A stretch of DNA of 64,000 bases, taken from NCBI RefSeq assembly GCF_037176765.1, contig NC_090021.1, positions 150,158,870 through 150,222,869 of the forward strand, written 5' to 3'. Positions within the stretch are counted from its first letter, which is position 1, and each line of letters starts with the position of its first letter. The notes under the pieces were generated by a model. It was given only the letters and a program-made list of their open reading frames with translations, was not told the DNA's origin and ran no database searches. The position numbers and the translations under genes were made by a program. This stretch comes from Anolis sagrei. Lineage: Eukaryota; Chordata; Lepidosauria; Squamata; Anolidae. Shown one piece after another: positions 44,268-55,856 of the stretch.

Positions 44268-44490
44268 TTTTTTTTTTTATTCCGGGTACTTTTACCCCGC
44301 CCTTCTCAACCCCCGAAGGAGGACTCAGGGCAGCTTACAAAAAAGGCACAATTCGATGCCTATACAAATTACACATAATATACAAAACCATAGTTAAAAG
44401 CAGTTATCACAGTTAAAACAATCAAACAACCAGTACATAACACATCATATAAAACATCATATAATACTATTCTCGTGATCAGCGTTTCGT
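44268..44490 (-). mobile_element. L2 3' end
   Basis: TTTTTATTCCGGGTACTTTTACCCCGCCC ... ATTACACATAATATACAAAAC, near-identical to 38325-38520. Followed by a C14 run (44521-44534). Confidence 0.8.
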
Positions 44491-44660
44491 CTTTCATTTG
44501 CTTTGCTTTTTGGTTTTTAACCCCCCCCCCCCATGCTTCTTTCTCTTAACAGTTGTTGTTCTCTCACAATTACAACCTTCTATAGCTCATTATAAATACA
44601 TATTCTCAAGAAGTGCTGTATTTATTTCAGTTTGATAAATAATATATTTCTCTTTGCCAG

Positions 44661-44775
44661 GCCTTTGTTTGCTGAAACCGACTTCATTGCCTTATGTGAT
44701 GTTTTTCAAGTATCAGATAACGTGAGAATAACTGCATGGGAAGCCTTTGAAAAAATGCCTGTGAATGGAATTGCA
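44661..44775 (+). CDS. RB1: RB1 exon 2
   Basis: Acceptor TCTTTGCCAG, donor GCA|GTGAGT. Reads (R)PLFAETDFIALCDVFQVSD, NVRITAWEAFEKMPVNGIA; human [20 protein letters not shown]. 115 bp against 127 in human; diverged but aligned throughout. Confidence 0.9.
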
Positions 44776-46363
44776 GTGAGTATATGGCTAGCTTCTTAAT
44801 ATTCTGGCAGCAGAAAAACTAGATTAGTTTTCATTTAATAAAACAAATAAAAACAGTTGCTGGCTTCTCAATGTACTCAAATAAAATTTAAGTTGTTTTG
44901 ACTTTGGGGCCGCTGTCTTTTCTTTCCAGAAATTGATTCCACTGGTTCTGAGGAGAGGAGCTCTCCAGTTTTTTTTTTTTAAATCTATTACACTGGTCTT
45001 ACATTTTGATTTTTGACACATGCCTGATCATTGTAGGATATATAAACTCTTCAGATTGTTCTATTAAGGACTTCTAAAATAATTGTAATTTTGTCATTAC
45101 TTTTTTAACTTACTAGAATCACATATACCCCGAAAGCTATTGGGAGCAAATATCTGAGATGTGTGTATATTTTATACTTAATGAATAACAACAGAAAATG
45201 AAGTATGCATTTGTTACTGTTATGTAAATATACTAAATTTGGAACTTCTGCTGTAAGCTGGCTTGGCCTCCATATTGAAAGAAAGGCAGGATATAAAGTA
45301 TGATAAGAAATTAGTCATACTGCTTAACTCTAGTTAATTTTGCCAGCAGATTCCGTAAAAATACTCCAAGACGGGTAGTTGTTGCATGCACCTTACAGAC
45401 CGAACAATACTTTTTAGCCACAGCAAAGAGAAGGACTCCTGTGGTTTCTTGCAGAGCTTGTTGAACTTTTCTCCATCCCCTCTTAACTTCCTAAATTGTA
45501 ATACAGAGGTCCTTAGAAGAAGTGCTACTTAAAATAATGTTTATGATATTTTAGAGTGCTTTGTCTTCAGAAAACAACTCATAAGATGATAAAACATGAA
45601 TGAAAAATTAATCATACAAGTACATAGAAGAACTCACACTGAGCCTGTACTCAAAAGACTAATCTTGTCTTACTGTTCATCATGCCTACCATGGTTTTGA
45701 TCATCCCAAGTTGTTTTCCTCCAAAGCAGAGCATGTAGGTTATGTTAAGTCTGTTTTGAGATTCAACTACAATACTACAGACTAGCAAAAACTAGAACAA
45801 CACCAGCTGCTCACTTTTTGAGAGATCTAGTATCCAGTGAGAAATCTCAAACCATGTGATGTTACCATCATTTCTCTTATTTATTAATGCAGTTCAGTTA
45901 CTGAATCATGTTACTGGGCAATGTAAATACAAATGTTTTATTTTCTAAAGGCTTTAGGTAGCAAAATAACCCTTTTATTGAATTTCTAAAAGACTGGATG
46001 AAATGATCTGGAATAGGATTTTGAATATGTCAGTTGCTGTACAGCTAGTGTTGAAACCTTTATTTGACCCTGAGGTTTGTGTGGTGTGAGGATTGGGACT
46101 GCAGATGTGTATGCACATCTGCACCAAAATAGGGAGAAATATCACAGGAAGAGCAGTTTCCTCCCTATGCAGGTCTCCAATTGGATGTTGCCTACCCTTG
46201 TTATACCATGAAGTCCTGTAACTCATAATTCAGTTGTCATTGCCAAGTTTCTTCCACAGTTTCAATTCCTTCATGAGTTGTTCTGAATTAGTTTCTATGT
46301 GGTTCTTGCTACATTCTTTCATCTGTCTTTCTTTCTTTCTTTCTTTCTACTTCTTAGTCCTTG

Positions 46364-46656
46364 GGATAGATCAGGTATCCTCAATCTTCGGCTCTCCATC
46401 TGTTTGGGCCTCCAATTCCCAGAATTCTTGACCATTGAACAAGTTGCTAGGGCAGTGGTTCTCAACCTATGGGTCCCCAGGTGTTTTGGCCTACAACTCC
46501 CAGAAATCTCAGCCAGTTTACCAGCTGTTGGGATTTCTGGGAGTTGAAGGCCAAAACATCTGGGACCCACAGGTTGAAAACCACTGTGCTAGGGCTTCTG
46601 GGAGTAGGAAGCTCAAACAGTTGGAGGACTACAGGTTGAGGATGCCTGGGATAGAT
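46364..46656. mobile_element. hAT-type MITE, outer element, TSD GGATAGAT
   Basis: Exact 8-bp duplication at 46364-46371 and 46649-46656. Ends CAGGTATCCTCAATC and GGTTGAGGATGCCTG. Split by a second MITE. Confidence 0.9.
46445..46594. mobile_element. hAT-type MITE, inner element, TSD TGCTAGGG
   Basis: Exact 8-bp duplication at 46445-46452 and 46587-46594. Ends CAGTGGTTCTCAACC and GGTTGAAAACCACTG; palindromic arms with GTTTTGGCCTACAACTCCCA. Confidence 0.93.
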
Positions 46657-47923
46657 GGACAGGTAACCTCAAAATGAAGGTAACCTCAAAATGAAATTAT
46701 AATAACCTGATTAACCAGGTTCTGATATAATTTATTATAAACACTGTTTATGCTTCTTAAACTGTTTTAGTGTAGAGATTATTTCTTTCTCAGACACATT
46801 ATTTAAAATGGAAGTTTAATGTGTATCATGGATGGTTCTTTTTGTTCAGTATTCTATACATTCATACATATGATTTCTCAGTTGAGATTGTTAAGGTTGC
46901 CTTCACATTGAAAATTTATGAGTTGGGCATAAAGGGACATGAAGTTTATAATTTTCTTGTACTTGGACCGGACCTTCCAATCTATCATCAATAAATACCC
47001 TTTAATTTCACAAATAGACTGTGGAAAGCAAAAATATATAAATGGAGAATGTTAATTTGAAGAACATGAGACATTTCAAGGAAATGAAATTCTCTATAGT
47101 CAGTCAGCCTGGCCTAGGGGGAAGCCCTTTTTGACACACAACCACAAAACCCCCCATCTTTTGTGAGAAACCTGGTTTCTGACATGCCTTGATACCTATT
47201 AGCAGTGATTTATGCTAATTCTGAACATTTTATAGTTCTTGATTTATTGTTAATAGTTGTGACACCAAATATTGTATTAAGTATGTCTAAAGTGGGTTTC
47301 AACAAAAATATTCCTGTATCTTTCCAGCCTATATTAGATATATCTGAGTGTCCTTAATTCTAGGTACATGGATTAGAAAACCGCTAAGCTGGAATACCTA
47401 TTTTCTCTTGCCATTCTTCAGAAATTATTACCTTTCTTTCTGTAGTACCCAGCTAAATATTTGCTGACAAAAGGTTCACATGTGAGACCTTGAATCCAAG
47501 CCCTCTGTTGCTCTGAGTGGGTTGAGTGAAGAGACTGATAAACAGAATTAGTTAGGGGACTTCATTGTGTAATATAGGTAGGCAACAGTCTATGGGGACC
47601 AGCATGGGAAAATATCGGTGTTCCAATGATACACATGTTTTAACTCATCATTACTGGTGTGATGTAAGCTGTTATGGGCTCATGTTGATTGCCTAAATCT
47701 TAATATTCTGTGGCTTAAATGCACTCAGAGTTTTGTAGAATGTAGAATGCACTGATCTCTTTATTTCTTAAATACAAGTAACTGGGGGGAAATGATAGTA
47801 GAATGTGGCCTAAATACATTTTAAGTTGGCCATTTGATAATTCTCTCAATTAGATAAATGTTGACTGATTTACTCTACTTCTAACTTCCCAAGTTTGTGA
47901 CAGTTGCTATTTCTTTTTCCTAG

Positions 47924-48030
47924 GAGGGCCATCGTAAAGTATTATGGGGGATCTGCATTTTTATAGCAGCAGTTGACTTGGATGAGATGACATTTACATT
48001 TACAGATCTTCTCAAGTGTTTAAATATTAG
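47924..48030 (+). CDS. RB1: RB1 exon 3
   Basis: Acceptor TTCTTTTTCCTAG, donor [43 protein letters not shown]; human [20 protein letters not shown]. Start of the RB N-terminal cyclin-like domain. Confidence 0.97.
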
Positions 48031-49068
48031 GTAGGTTGGCTGTAGAAAGACCTATGCAGTTAAATAAAAGTGCATTAATTGTATAACAAACTAACATACA
48101 CAAGTATTTTGTTGTGAATGTTTTTCTCTCTCTCCTGTGACTATGCTTTAATGAAAGTTTGATTAGCATTTAGTGGAATTGCCTCCCCACTAGGCTTTTC
48201 CTTCTAAGATACAAAGGGTCTTCAGGTAGCTTGGAAGGGAAAGGTGGGCAAGCAAACTCCCCCACCTGTTTGTTCCCTTTCCTTGTCTTTGTGGAGTTTG
48301 ACTCCCAGCTGAGTCAAACCCCATAGCACCAAACAAGAGGTCACTCTCTTAATTCACTCATGTGGGTGAGTTAATGAAGGGGGCGACTATTATGTGGAGA
48401 ATGGCAAAATACCAGTTTGGTCTACCCCGAAAGGAGGTCCCAACTATTATATGATGGTGACTATTATGTGATTAAGTATGGATATATCAATTAAAAATCC
48501 TCAACCATAAAAAGAGGAAACAAAACCAAAAATGGTATTTGAAATCACTGAAATGAGATTAAATTAGCCCATAACTCTCTTGGAGAGAAATAATAGAATA
48601 TTTATGCTGTCATTATCATAAAAAGAACTAGAAGCTTAAAAGCTTAACCTGTAATTTAAAAGGTCTTTTGGAAAGTATTCCTTGGACAGTGAGTTGTTGT
48701 TTTTAAATACAGACTCAAACTATTAGTTGAGTATTTAAAAGTATAAGTGACATACAACATTCGTGGCTTCATTAAAATTATATACTTGCATCAGAAAAAG
48801 CATTTGGATTAGAATTGAGAAAGGAACTGAAGAATTAATTAATTAAAGCTAGAGAAGAACTTAATGATTCTTCATTCTGATGAAACTAAAACATATTTGA
48901 AAGTTCATTTTATATCTGACTAGCAACTTCAGCCAGAAATGTAAAGTTTTGGGTATAGACTATTGTTACAAAGTTTTCTGTGTCTTGAAGAATATGCAAA
49001 ATATGCTTTTATAAGTTTTATGTTTAGAAATTATTTAGAAATTATTTTTGGGAATCTTTTTCTTACAG
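48031..49068. other. RB1 intron 3
   Basis: 1.0 kb of AT-rich sequence; no recognised repeat. Confidence 0.5.
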
Positions 49069-49203
49069 TGTGTGCAAATTTGTATACTTGATTAAAGAAA
49101 TAGATGTCAATATGGACACCGTTAGTACTAAAGTGGATAGTGCTGTATCTCGCCTCAAGAAAAAATACGATGTGCTCTTAGCACTATACCAGAAGTTTGA
49201 AAG
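49069..49203 (+). CDS. RB1: RB1 exon 4
   Basis: [46 protein letters not shown]. Human SVHKFFNLLKEIDTSTKVD; five extra residues here (135 vs 120 bp). Acceptor TTTTCTTACAG, donor AG|GTATTG. Confidence 0.96.
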
Positions 49204-49997
49204 GTATTGATTTGTTACTTATTTGCATGTTAACATTTACATTGTTTGCTTTGCCACGGTTTTAAGATCTTGGCTTCAATAACCCTGTTTTCTGTTTTGA
49301 GAGGCTCAGTCCTTTTAACCTATGTCTAGAGGTTATGGGTGAAGTCTTTGGTTACTTTTATTCTTTGGTTATTTTTGTTTGTTATTATTTTTAAGTTAGG
49401 TTGCCTTTGTATTACTGGATGTGATTTGGTTTTGTTGCAGTTTGTTTGTATGTTTTCCCTTTTCGGCTTTGAATGATTGACATATATGTTGGAAACCACC
49501 CTGAGTCCCTTCGAGGAGATAGGGTGGTCTACAAATATAGACTTATAGTTCTGCTTCCCAAAGATACCTTTATTAAACTGGCACAACATTGCCTAAATGT
49601 TGTGGAACAATTCAGAAGCAAAGTCTTATAAATAATAGTTTTGAATTGTTGTTACGACTACTTTGCTTAAAATTGCATCATGTTTTCTGAGTAGCTTCCA
49701 TACAATATTCTATGCTATTTCAAAGAATAGTATATATGCACATATATGTCATAAATATCACCTCTTGATTTCTGTAAGATGTGCCCTAATCATTTTGTAT
49801 AAATAAATGTGAGGTCAAGGGGAGATTTGGGGAAAACCAAAAGAACAGGTCTGTATGTGTGCTAAAACAGGCTTTAAAGTCTTTATAGAATAAATTATTT
49901 TTATATGTAGACCTCATCTGCAGACCTAATACGGATTTAAAAAAAGAGAAGTTCATAAATTGGCCTTGTGTGTTAGTACTCATGGGCAATAAGGAAC

Positions 49998-50267
49998 TTT
50001 ATTAGGGTTTTTTTGTGTCAGGAGCAATTTGAGAAAGTGCAAGTTGCTTCTGGTATGAGAGAATTAGCCATCTGCACAGACGTTGCTCAGGGGAAGCCCA
50101 GATATTTTAGCATCCTTATGGGAGGCTTCTCTCATGTCCCCACATTGGGAGCCGGAGGGAGCTCAACCCGCTCTCCCCCGGATTTGAATTTCTGACAGAT
50201 CAGTCAGCACTCCTGCTGGCACAAGGGTTTAATCCATTGCGCCACCGGGGGCTCCACATTTTATTAG
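49998..50267 (-). mobile_element. tRNA-derived SINE with TSD TTTATTAG
   Basis: TTTATTAG at 49998-50005 and 50260-50267. Tail GTGTCAGGAGCAATTTGAG left; head GTTTAATCCATTGCGCCACCGGGGGCTCC-type right. Confidence 0.85.
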
Positions 50268-50476
50268 ATAAGAATACTGTATTGTTACAGGTGAGGGATG
50301 CTTCTGTACTGTAGAACAAAGATAATTTCTTTTTCCTTCCCAATAAGCTTCCCAACTGTGACAGTTAAATTCACAAAAAGTTAAGAATTTGTGCTTGGTT
50401 TGCCAGTGGAGAAGGGGCCACCTATTCATGGATTAATTTTTGTCACTGTCTAGGCTAGGCAAGATTTTATGTAACT

Positions 50477-50632
50477 GAGGTCCCTTCCACACAGCCCTGT
50501 ATCCCAGAATATCAAGGCAGAAAATCCCGCATTATCTGAATGCAGGCTCAGATAACCCAGTTCAAAGCAGATATAGTGGGATTTTCTGCCTTGATATTCT
50601 GGGAAATAGGACTGTGTGGAAGAGCCCTTAAA
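50477..50632. mobile_element. Palindromic MITE copy (array-type arm)
   Basis: GGTCCCTTCCACACAGCCCTG ... TTGATATTCTGGGAAATAGG...GTGTGGAAGAGCCC; the arm subtype that forms the 12999-14033 array. Confidence 0.8.
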
Positions 50633-50916
50633 ATGCACCTCTGTCAGTGCTAATCTCTTTCTGCTTCAGCTGGGCCTGATGCTCTCCATTATGGAGGAAG
50701 GAGAGTAATGATTGCCATCCTGCCTTTTTTGGAACAGGAATTAATTATACGTAATTTGAAATATCCCTGGCGTCTTCCAGCTGTATAATTTTTGTAAGGC
50801 AGCAGTTCTTTGTCTGCTAGTTAACTAATCATGTAGGTCAAGCGAAAATCATATTCAAAACAACTAAGATTAACATAACATGAATACATTAAGCAGTATG
50901 TTATTTTTGTTTTTAG

Positions 50917-50955
50917 GACTTGTGAACTCATCTATATTGACCAGCCTAATGATCA
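50917..50955 (+). CDS. RB1: RB1 exon 5
   Basis: 39 bp, the human length. (R)TCELIYIDQPND plus split Gln; human RTCELIYLTQPSS. Acceptor TTTGTTTTTAG, donor CA|GTAAGT. Confidence 0.95.
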
Positions 50956-51075
50956 GTAAGTCTGATTTCTTACATAAATAAAAAAGAATGGGTAATTGTT
51001 GTGGGATAGAAAGTAGGCAAAATGGAAATTGATGTGTGTCATGTCCTTTGTGGGGCTGTGTTGGGGCTTTAAACC

Positions 51076-51737
51076 AGGGGTCCTCAAACTAAGGCCCGGG
51101 GGCTGGATACGGCCCTCCAAGGTAATTTACTTGGCCCTTACTCAGGGTCAATCTAAGTCTGAAACGACTTGAAAGCACAGAATAACAACAATCTGGTTGT
51201 TGTAGGTTTTTCGAGCGTTATGGTCATGCTCTAGAAGCATTCTCTCCTGAAGTTTTGCCTGCATCTGTGGCAAGCATCCTCAGAGGTTGTGAGGTTGTGA
51301 CCCACTTCAGAGGTTAAGATTGTTGGGGAAGGTTCAGAGGATGGGACAAACCTCACAATCTCTGAGGATGCTTAACACAGATGCAAGCAAAACGTCAGGA
51401 GAGAATGCTTCTAGAACATGGTCATACAGCCCGAAAAACCTACAACAACCCAGTCATTCTGGCCATGAAAGCCTTTGACAATACATTGAACAAAAATCCT
51501 ATCTCATCAGCCAAAAACAGGCCCACACTTCCCATTGAAATACTAATAAGTTTATATTTGTTAAAATTGTTTTTCATTTTAATTATTGTATTGTTAAGTG
51601 TTTTTTGGCACTACAAATACGATATGTGCAGTGTGCATAGGAATTCATTCATGTTTTTTTCAAATTATAATCCAGCCCTCCAGCAGTTTGAGGGACTGTG
51701 ACCTGGCCCTCTGTTTAAAAAGTTTGAGAACCCCTGC
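51076..51737. mobile_element. hAT-type MITE split by Penelope inverted repeat
   Basis: CAGGGGTCCTCAAACTAAGG at left, AACCCCTG near 51737 at right. Host sequence breaks after AACAACAATC and resumes AACAAAAATCCTATCTC. Confidence 0.8.
51182..51497. mobile_element. Penelope-like double-3'-end insertion
   Basis: 51191-51300 is the Penelope 3' tail on minus, 51345-51487 the same tail on plus; both 3' ends outward. Imperfect 10-bp flank duplication (AACAACAATC / AACAAAAATC). Under 300 bp, non-coding fossil. Confidence 0.75.
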
Positions 51738-52094
51738 TTTAAATTATGTGTGAGCAGTCTCTTGAATATGGCCCATGGCGATTCTCTAACAAATCTACCA
51801 GATTCTTTTTTGGTCGTGCTCCTTTCCACCGGGAGAAGGAATAAACTTTTATCTTTCCTCAGGATCTGGTGGGAGTTGGTTAAGCTGTGGAAAATACAGG
51901 CATTGGTAACAGCAAGACTTGACTGTTTTGAAATGTGCTGTACATTGGACAACCTCTGTACCAAGTTCAGACACTTCAATTAGTTCAAAATGTGGCATCT
52001 AGATTGGATACTGCTGTATTCACACATCCAGTTCTTCTGGGGAAACTATTAACCAGATATTAATTTTTCATCACCCACCCGCAAATTGTGAAAT

Positions 52095-52391
52095 GACCTG
52101 TTGGCAGGCATGTAGCCAGGGGAGGGGCTCGGGGGGCTTCAGCCCCCCCCCCCCAAATTCTCATGGTGGTCCGCGAGAAGGCCTTACTGGTGCATTATTT
52201 AAACTGTTATGTTTATTCATATCATGATCTGATCACCATGCTCAATATATCCCATATGCATGGGGGTATTGGGGTAACGATACAAAAGGTTTGCTAGGGC
52301 AGACCCTCTTTCACTCAGACTCAGCCCCCTGAACCAAACTCAGCCCCCCCCCCTCAAAAAACAATCCTGGCTACGGGTCTGCCTGTTGCGA
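52095..52391. mobile_element. hAT-like MITE (GTAGCCAGG termini)
   Basis: Left GCAGGCATGTAGCCAGG, right CCTGGCTACGGGTCTGC; flanks CCTGTTGG / CCTGTTGC. Poly-C tracts at 52143-52154 and 52346-52354. Confidence 0.65.
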
Positions 52392-52624
52392 GGGCTTTAA
52401 CAACTGTGCATGCTGTCTACATAAAATATTGGTTTAGGGGAGGCTGAAGGAGCGATCCACAACGTATAGATTAATACTTTGAGCAACCTAATTGAGGCAG
52501 GACTCCCCCAATTTTAAACTGATGAAGCTTTTGACTCTTACTCTCTCCCCTCAGTTTAATTTCCCCTGCTTTGCCTACTGGAAGAGCTCTTGTTATCTCC
52601 CCTGCCTTTAGTCTAAAACTTAAA

Positions 52625-53065
52625 AAAAAAAATTACCATATAATTGTAAAGTTGGAAGAGACCACATGGGCCATCCAGTCCAACAAAAGCACCATCAGAG
52701 CATCCATCTTTTAAACAGATGGCTATCCAGCCTCTCTTTAAAAGCCTCCAATGAAGGAACTTCTACCACACACTGAGGCAGAGAGTTCCACGGTTGAACA
52801 GCTCTTACGGTCAGAAAGTTCTTTATAATATTCAATGATATCTCCTTTTCTGTAATATGGACCTTTTGCTCCGAGTCCTAGTTTCTAGGGCAACAGAAAC
52901 CAAGCCTGCCCCCTCTTCCTTATGACATCCTCTCAGATATTTATACCTGGCTATCATGTCTTCTGTGGTCTAAACATCCCCATCTCTAAGCCACTCCTCA
53001 TAGGGCATGGTTTCCAGACTTTTGATCATTTTAGTTGCCCTCCTCTGGACACGCTCTGGAATCAA
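52625..53065 (-). mobile_element. CR1 3' end
   Basis: GTTGGAAGAGACCACATGGG ... reverse of WNSLP, KAFFRDIEY; ends TTAGTTGCCCTCCTCTGGAC. Frame decayed. Confidence 0.8.
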
Positions 53066-53294
53066 ATCCTAAATTGGCATTTGTTTTTCCACCTGGCATT
53101 AAACAGCAGCTTTTTCAATCTAGGGCAATTAACTTGGATCTTTTTAAGTTAAGAAAGTGCATTAAGAGACAAATCATAAATTATTGTATGTGGGAAAAGA
53201 CTCCATTGTAGTTGCTACCAGATGTACAGATTTTGTTCCTAACCTGGATCTGTGTCTTGATTGGCTTAAATGCTTGGTCCTCTGAAGGGCTGCC

Positions 53295-53618
53295 TTAGGC
53301 CCGTCGCAAACTCTGTTCCTGCGGGAGAAAACCTTGCTAGCATGTCCCTGACGTCACGAGACTCCGCCTCTCGCCCCGCCCCTTTCTCCTTGCCAGCGTG
53401 GTTTTTCCTTTGCTAGGGCAGCATTGCCCGCATTTTCTCTCAGTTGGCAGAATTCAACTGAGAGAAAATGCGGGCAATGCTGCCCTAGCAAAGGAAAAAC
53501 CACGCTGGCAAAGAGAAAGGGGCGGAGAAAGGGGCGGGGAGAGAGGCGCAGGCTCATGACGTCAGGGACTTGCTAGCAAGGTTTTCTCCCTCAGGAACCT
53601 AGTTTGCGACGGCTCTTA
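53295..53618. mobile_element. 318-bp near-perfect palindrome with TTA flanks
   Basis: Arms from GGCCCGTCGCAAACT (53298) to AGTTTGCGACGGCTC (53615) meet at CAGTTG-GCAGAATT-CAACTG (about 53452-53471). The right arm has one extra CCGCCCCTTTCT-type unit. TTA lies on both sides (53295-53297, 53616-53618), compatible with a PIF/Harbinger-type target. Each arm carries TGACGTCA (53349-53356, 53557-53564) and CCCCGCCCC. Located 180 bp before exon 6. Confidence 0.85.
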
Positions 53619-53797
53619 AATTTCATAACCTTCTTCTGTTCAAAACAGCAAACTGTTAATCTGATTAAAGTGTTTATTTTTACTTGCAATCTCATTCTCA
53701 GACAAAACAGTTTGTTGTAACCTTTAGCTGTACAGTTTTATAATTGTTTTGAAGCAGCAAATGTGAAATGTTACAGTATTTTATTTCATATTTGTAG

Positions 53798-53865
53798 AAC
53801 CTGTGCAGAACTAAATTCTCCATTAATTCTAAAACTATGCTGGATCATGTTTCTTTTGGCAAAAG
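53798..53865 (+). CDS. RB1: RB1 exon 6
   Basis: 68 bp, the human length. (Q)TCAELNSPLILKLCWIMFL, LAK plus split Gly. Human INSALVLKVSWITFLLAKG. Acceptor CATATTTGTAG, donor AAAG|GTAAGT. Confidence 0.95.
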
Positions 53866-54209
53866 GTAAGTAGTAAGTAACAATAGTGGTATACTTAAGG
53901 TGTGTCCATTTGGTTTGAGATAATATGTATAGCTGCTTTGCCATATTCGTATTTTGAAATTCGAGAAGACACTCCTTTCTCTTTAACAAGTATTGCTTTC
54001 TTCCTTAGAAAAAATGAATGATACCTAACCAATTACATTAAGGCCTCTTTTAGTATTTTAGCTGAGAAAAAACAGAGGAAGATATTTAAAATCTTTGTCA
54101 TTTGTTCCTACAGTTTCGAGAACTTTGCTAGCCTATAGCACATAGTTCCTGAGGGGTTTTTTTTGCCAAGATGCATTGAATTATAGCTTAAATAAATTGG
54201 CTAATGCTA

Positions 54210-54245
<36 letters not shown>

Positions 54246-54406
54246 GTTATTGTATGTTATTTTGTTACTGCATTCATATGTTTTTTGTTTTTTTGTTAAT
54301 GTAATTTGATGCTGTTGCCTGTTGCTTATGTTTTGATTTTATTTTTGTTGTAATATGTTGTCCAGGCTTGGCCCCATGTAAGCCACTTCGAGTCCCTGTT
54401 ATTAAG

Positions 54407-54442
<36 letters not shown>

Positions 54443-54827
54443 GTTGTTGTTATTATTATTATTATTTGCATTTGTTCAAGTTATCTCAAGGATTGCTGAT
54501 TATTCTGGGCATTCACTCAGATGAAGCCTTGAGTGCTGAACATTGAAAATAGTTGTTGATTGTAAGGCAAGAAACTCCTCAGTTTGAAAGCAAAGAAGGA
54601 TGTCAAACATTTTTCCTTCAAAGACTCATTAATCTCATGTTCTGTAGAAAATATTTCTGATTTCTCAGTATTAATTCTGTAAGAGGTTGCTTTCTATGTG
54701 GTTTGCCAAGAAGCATAAGATACTTTGTTTTTGTAGGATAGCTTTCCTGCTTGTGGAACGTGATGTATGTTTTATGTATTAAATAAAGAGGTTTTCACTC
54801 CAAACCAAACTTATTTGACTTTATTAG
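53866..54827. other. RB1 intron 6
   Basis: Contains (ATT)n tracts at 54212-54245 and 54406-54466 around an L2-like 3' end (GTAAGCCACTTCGAGTCCC). Otherwise nothing recognised. Confidence 0.55.
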
Positions 54828-54938
54828 GAAAAATACTGCAGATGGAAGAGGACTTGGTTATCTCCTTCCAGTTACTACTGTGCACGCTTGACTATTTTAT
54901 TAAACTGTTGCCCCCTGCAATCCTCAAGGAACCTTACA
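54828..54938 (+). CDS. RB1: RB1 exon 7
   Basis: 111 bp, the human length. (G)[36 protein letters not shown]. Human [20 protein letters not shown]. Acceptor TTTATTAG, donor CA|GTAAGA. Confidence 0.97.
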
Positions 54939-55322
54939 GTAAGAATTTAATCTTTAGTTTTTAACATAATTGTCTAAAAATAATTGTCAGAAACTATATG
55001 TCTACTTAGCATAAAAACTGCCAGTATAGAAGTGTATCTTCTCACCTTATACAGTAATTATATGTCTTCAGAAATTTGGCATGATGCTTAAATTGGCACA
55101 GCTTTAATTTAAGTTGGTACATTTTTTCTTCTGGTCATGTAGCATGTTCTGTTACATGCTGTTGTTAAAGACTGGGCAAAAATGGAAAATCATAAAAAGT
55201 AATCATATGGGGAAGACTAAGAAAATTGCAGTAATATTTTATATTGGCTCATCCTTCTCTGTCTGAAAGAATTCTGAAGTTGCTTTGTTCTCTCCTCACA
55301 AAATCATTCTCTTCTTTGCATA

Positions 55323-55601
55323 TACAGTATGGCTCCCTTATCCATAGATTCTATATGCATGGTTTCACCTACACATGCTCCAAAAATATCCCACCCCCTG
55401 AGAAGTGTTTATGATCCTCTCTTGGTCCCTCCAGTGGGTTTCTATGATATGTTTCTGCATACTTATGGTCAAAATATAGGGTTTAATAATAACTCAGAGG
55501 GCTCAGTCCAGGAAGCCAATCGTTTGAATCTCTCCTTGGTTTCGGGTATCCATGGAGGTTTTTTTTAATGTATTGCCAGTGGATATGGGGTTTATACTGT
55601 A
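55323..55601. mobile_element. Tigger-like MITE with TA duplication
   Basis: CAGTATGGCTCCCTTATCCA at 55325, TATACTG at 55599, TA at 55323-55324 and 55600-55601. Non-coding. Confidence 0.7.
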
Positions 55602-55856
55602 CCAGCAATTGATAGTGGGAGATATAAGATTAGCATAAAATCCTAAGATTTTCTAATAGCAATAAACTGTAAACTGTAAATGTTTTCTGACACAATTAAA
55701 ATATGCAGTATTTACTTGGAATGTTGTAGAAGCATTTATATTCGCTCGAGTTTTGAAGCCTTGAACTTGTGTTACTTATGTTATGTTGTGACCTTAAAAT
55801 AGGCAGCCAGCTCAGTGATGATGATAGTTTTCATAATTCCTGTCTGGTAGCTACAT

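Larger units (their letters stand above)
44776..47923. other. RB1 intron 2
   Basis: 3.1 kb. Main repeat is the nested hAT MITE pair at 46364-46656, preceded by a (CTTT)n run (46325-46350). A small L2-like end lies near 45255-45300. The rest has no recognised feature. Confidence 0.55.
49204..50916. other. RB1 intron 4
   Basis: 1.7 kb. Holds an L2-like 3' end (about 49480-49545), a tRNA-derived SINE (49998-50267) and a palindromic MITE (50477-50632). Confidence 0.6.
50956..53797. other. RB1 intron 5
   Basis: 2.8 kb. Contains a hAT MITE split by a Penelope inverted repeat (51076-51737), a second hAT-like MITE (52095-52391), a CR1 3' end (52625-53060) and a 318-bp palindrome (53295-53618). Confidence 0.65.

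Noticed and set aside
53295-53618. Palindrome as an alternative promoter or gene
   Set aside because: Symmetry, TTA flanks and lack of an open frame fit a fold-back element better; CRE and GC boxes are only motif matches.
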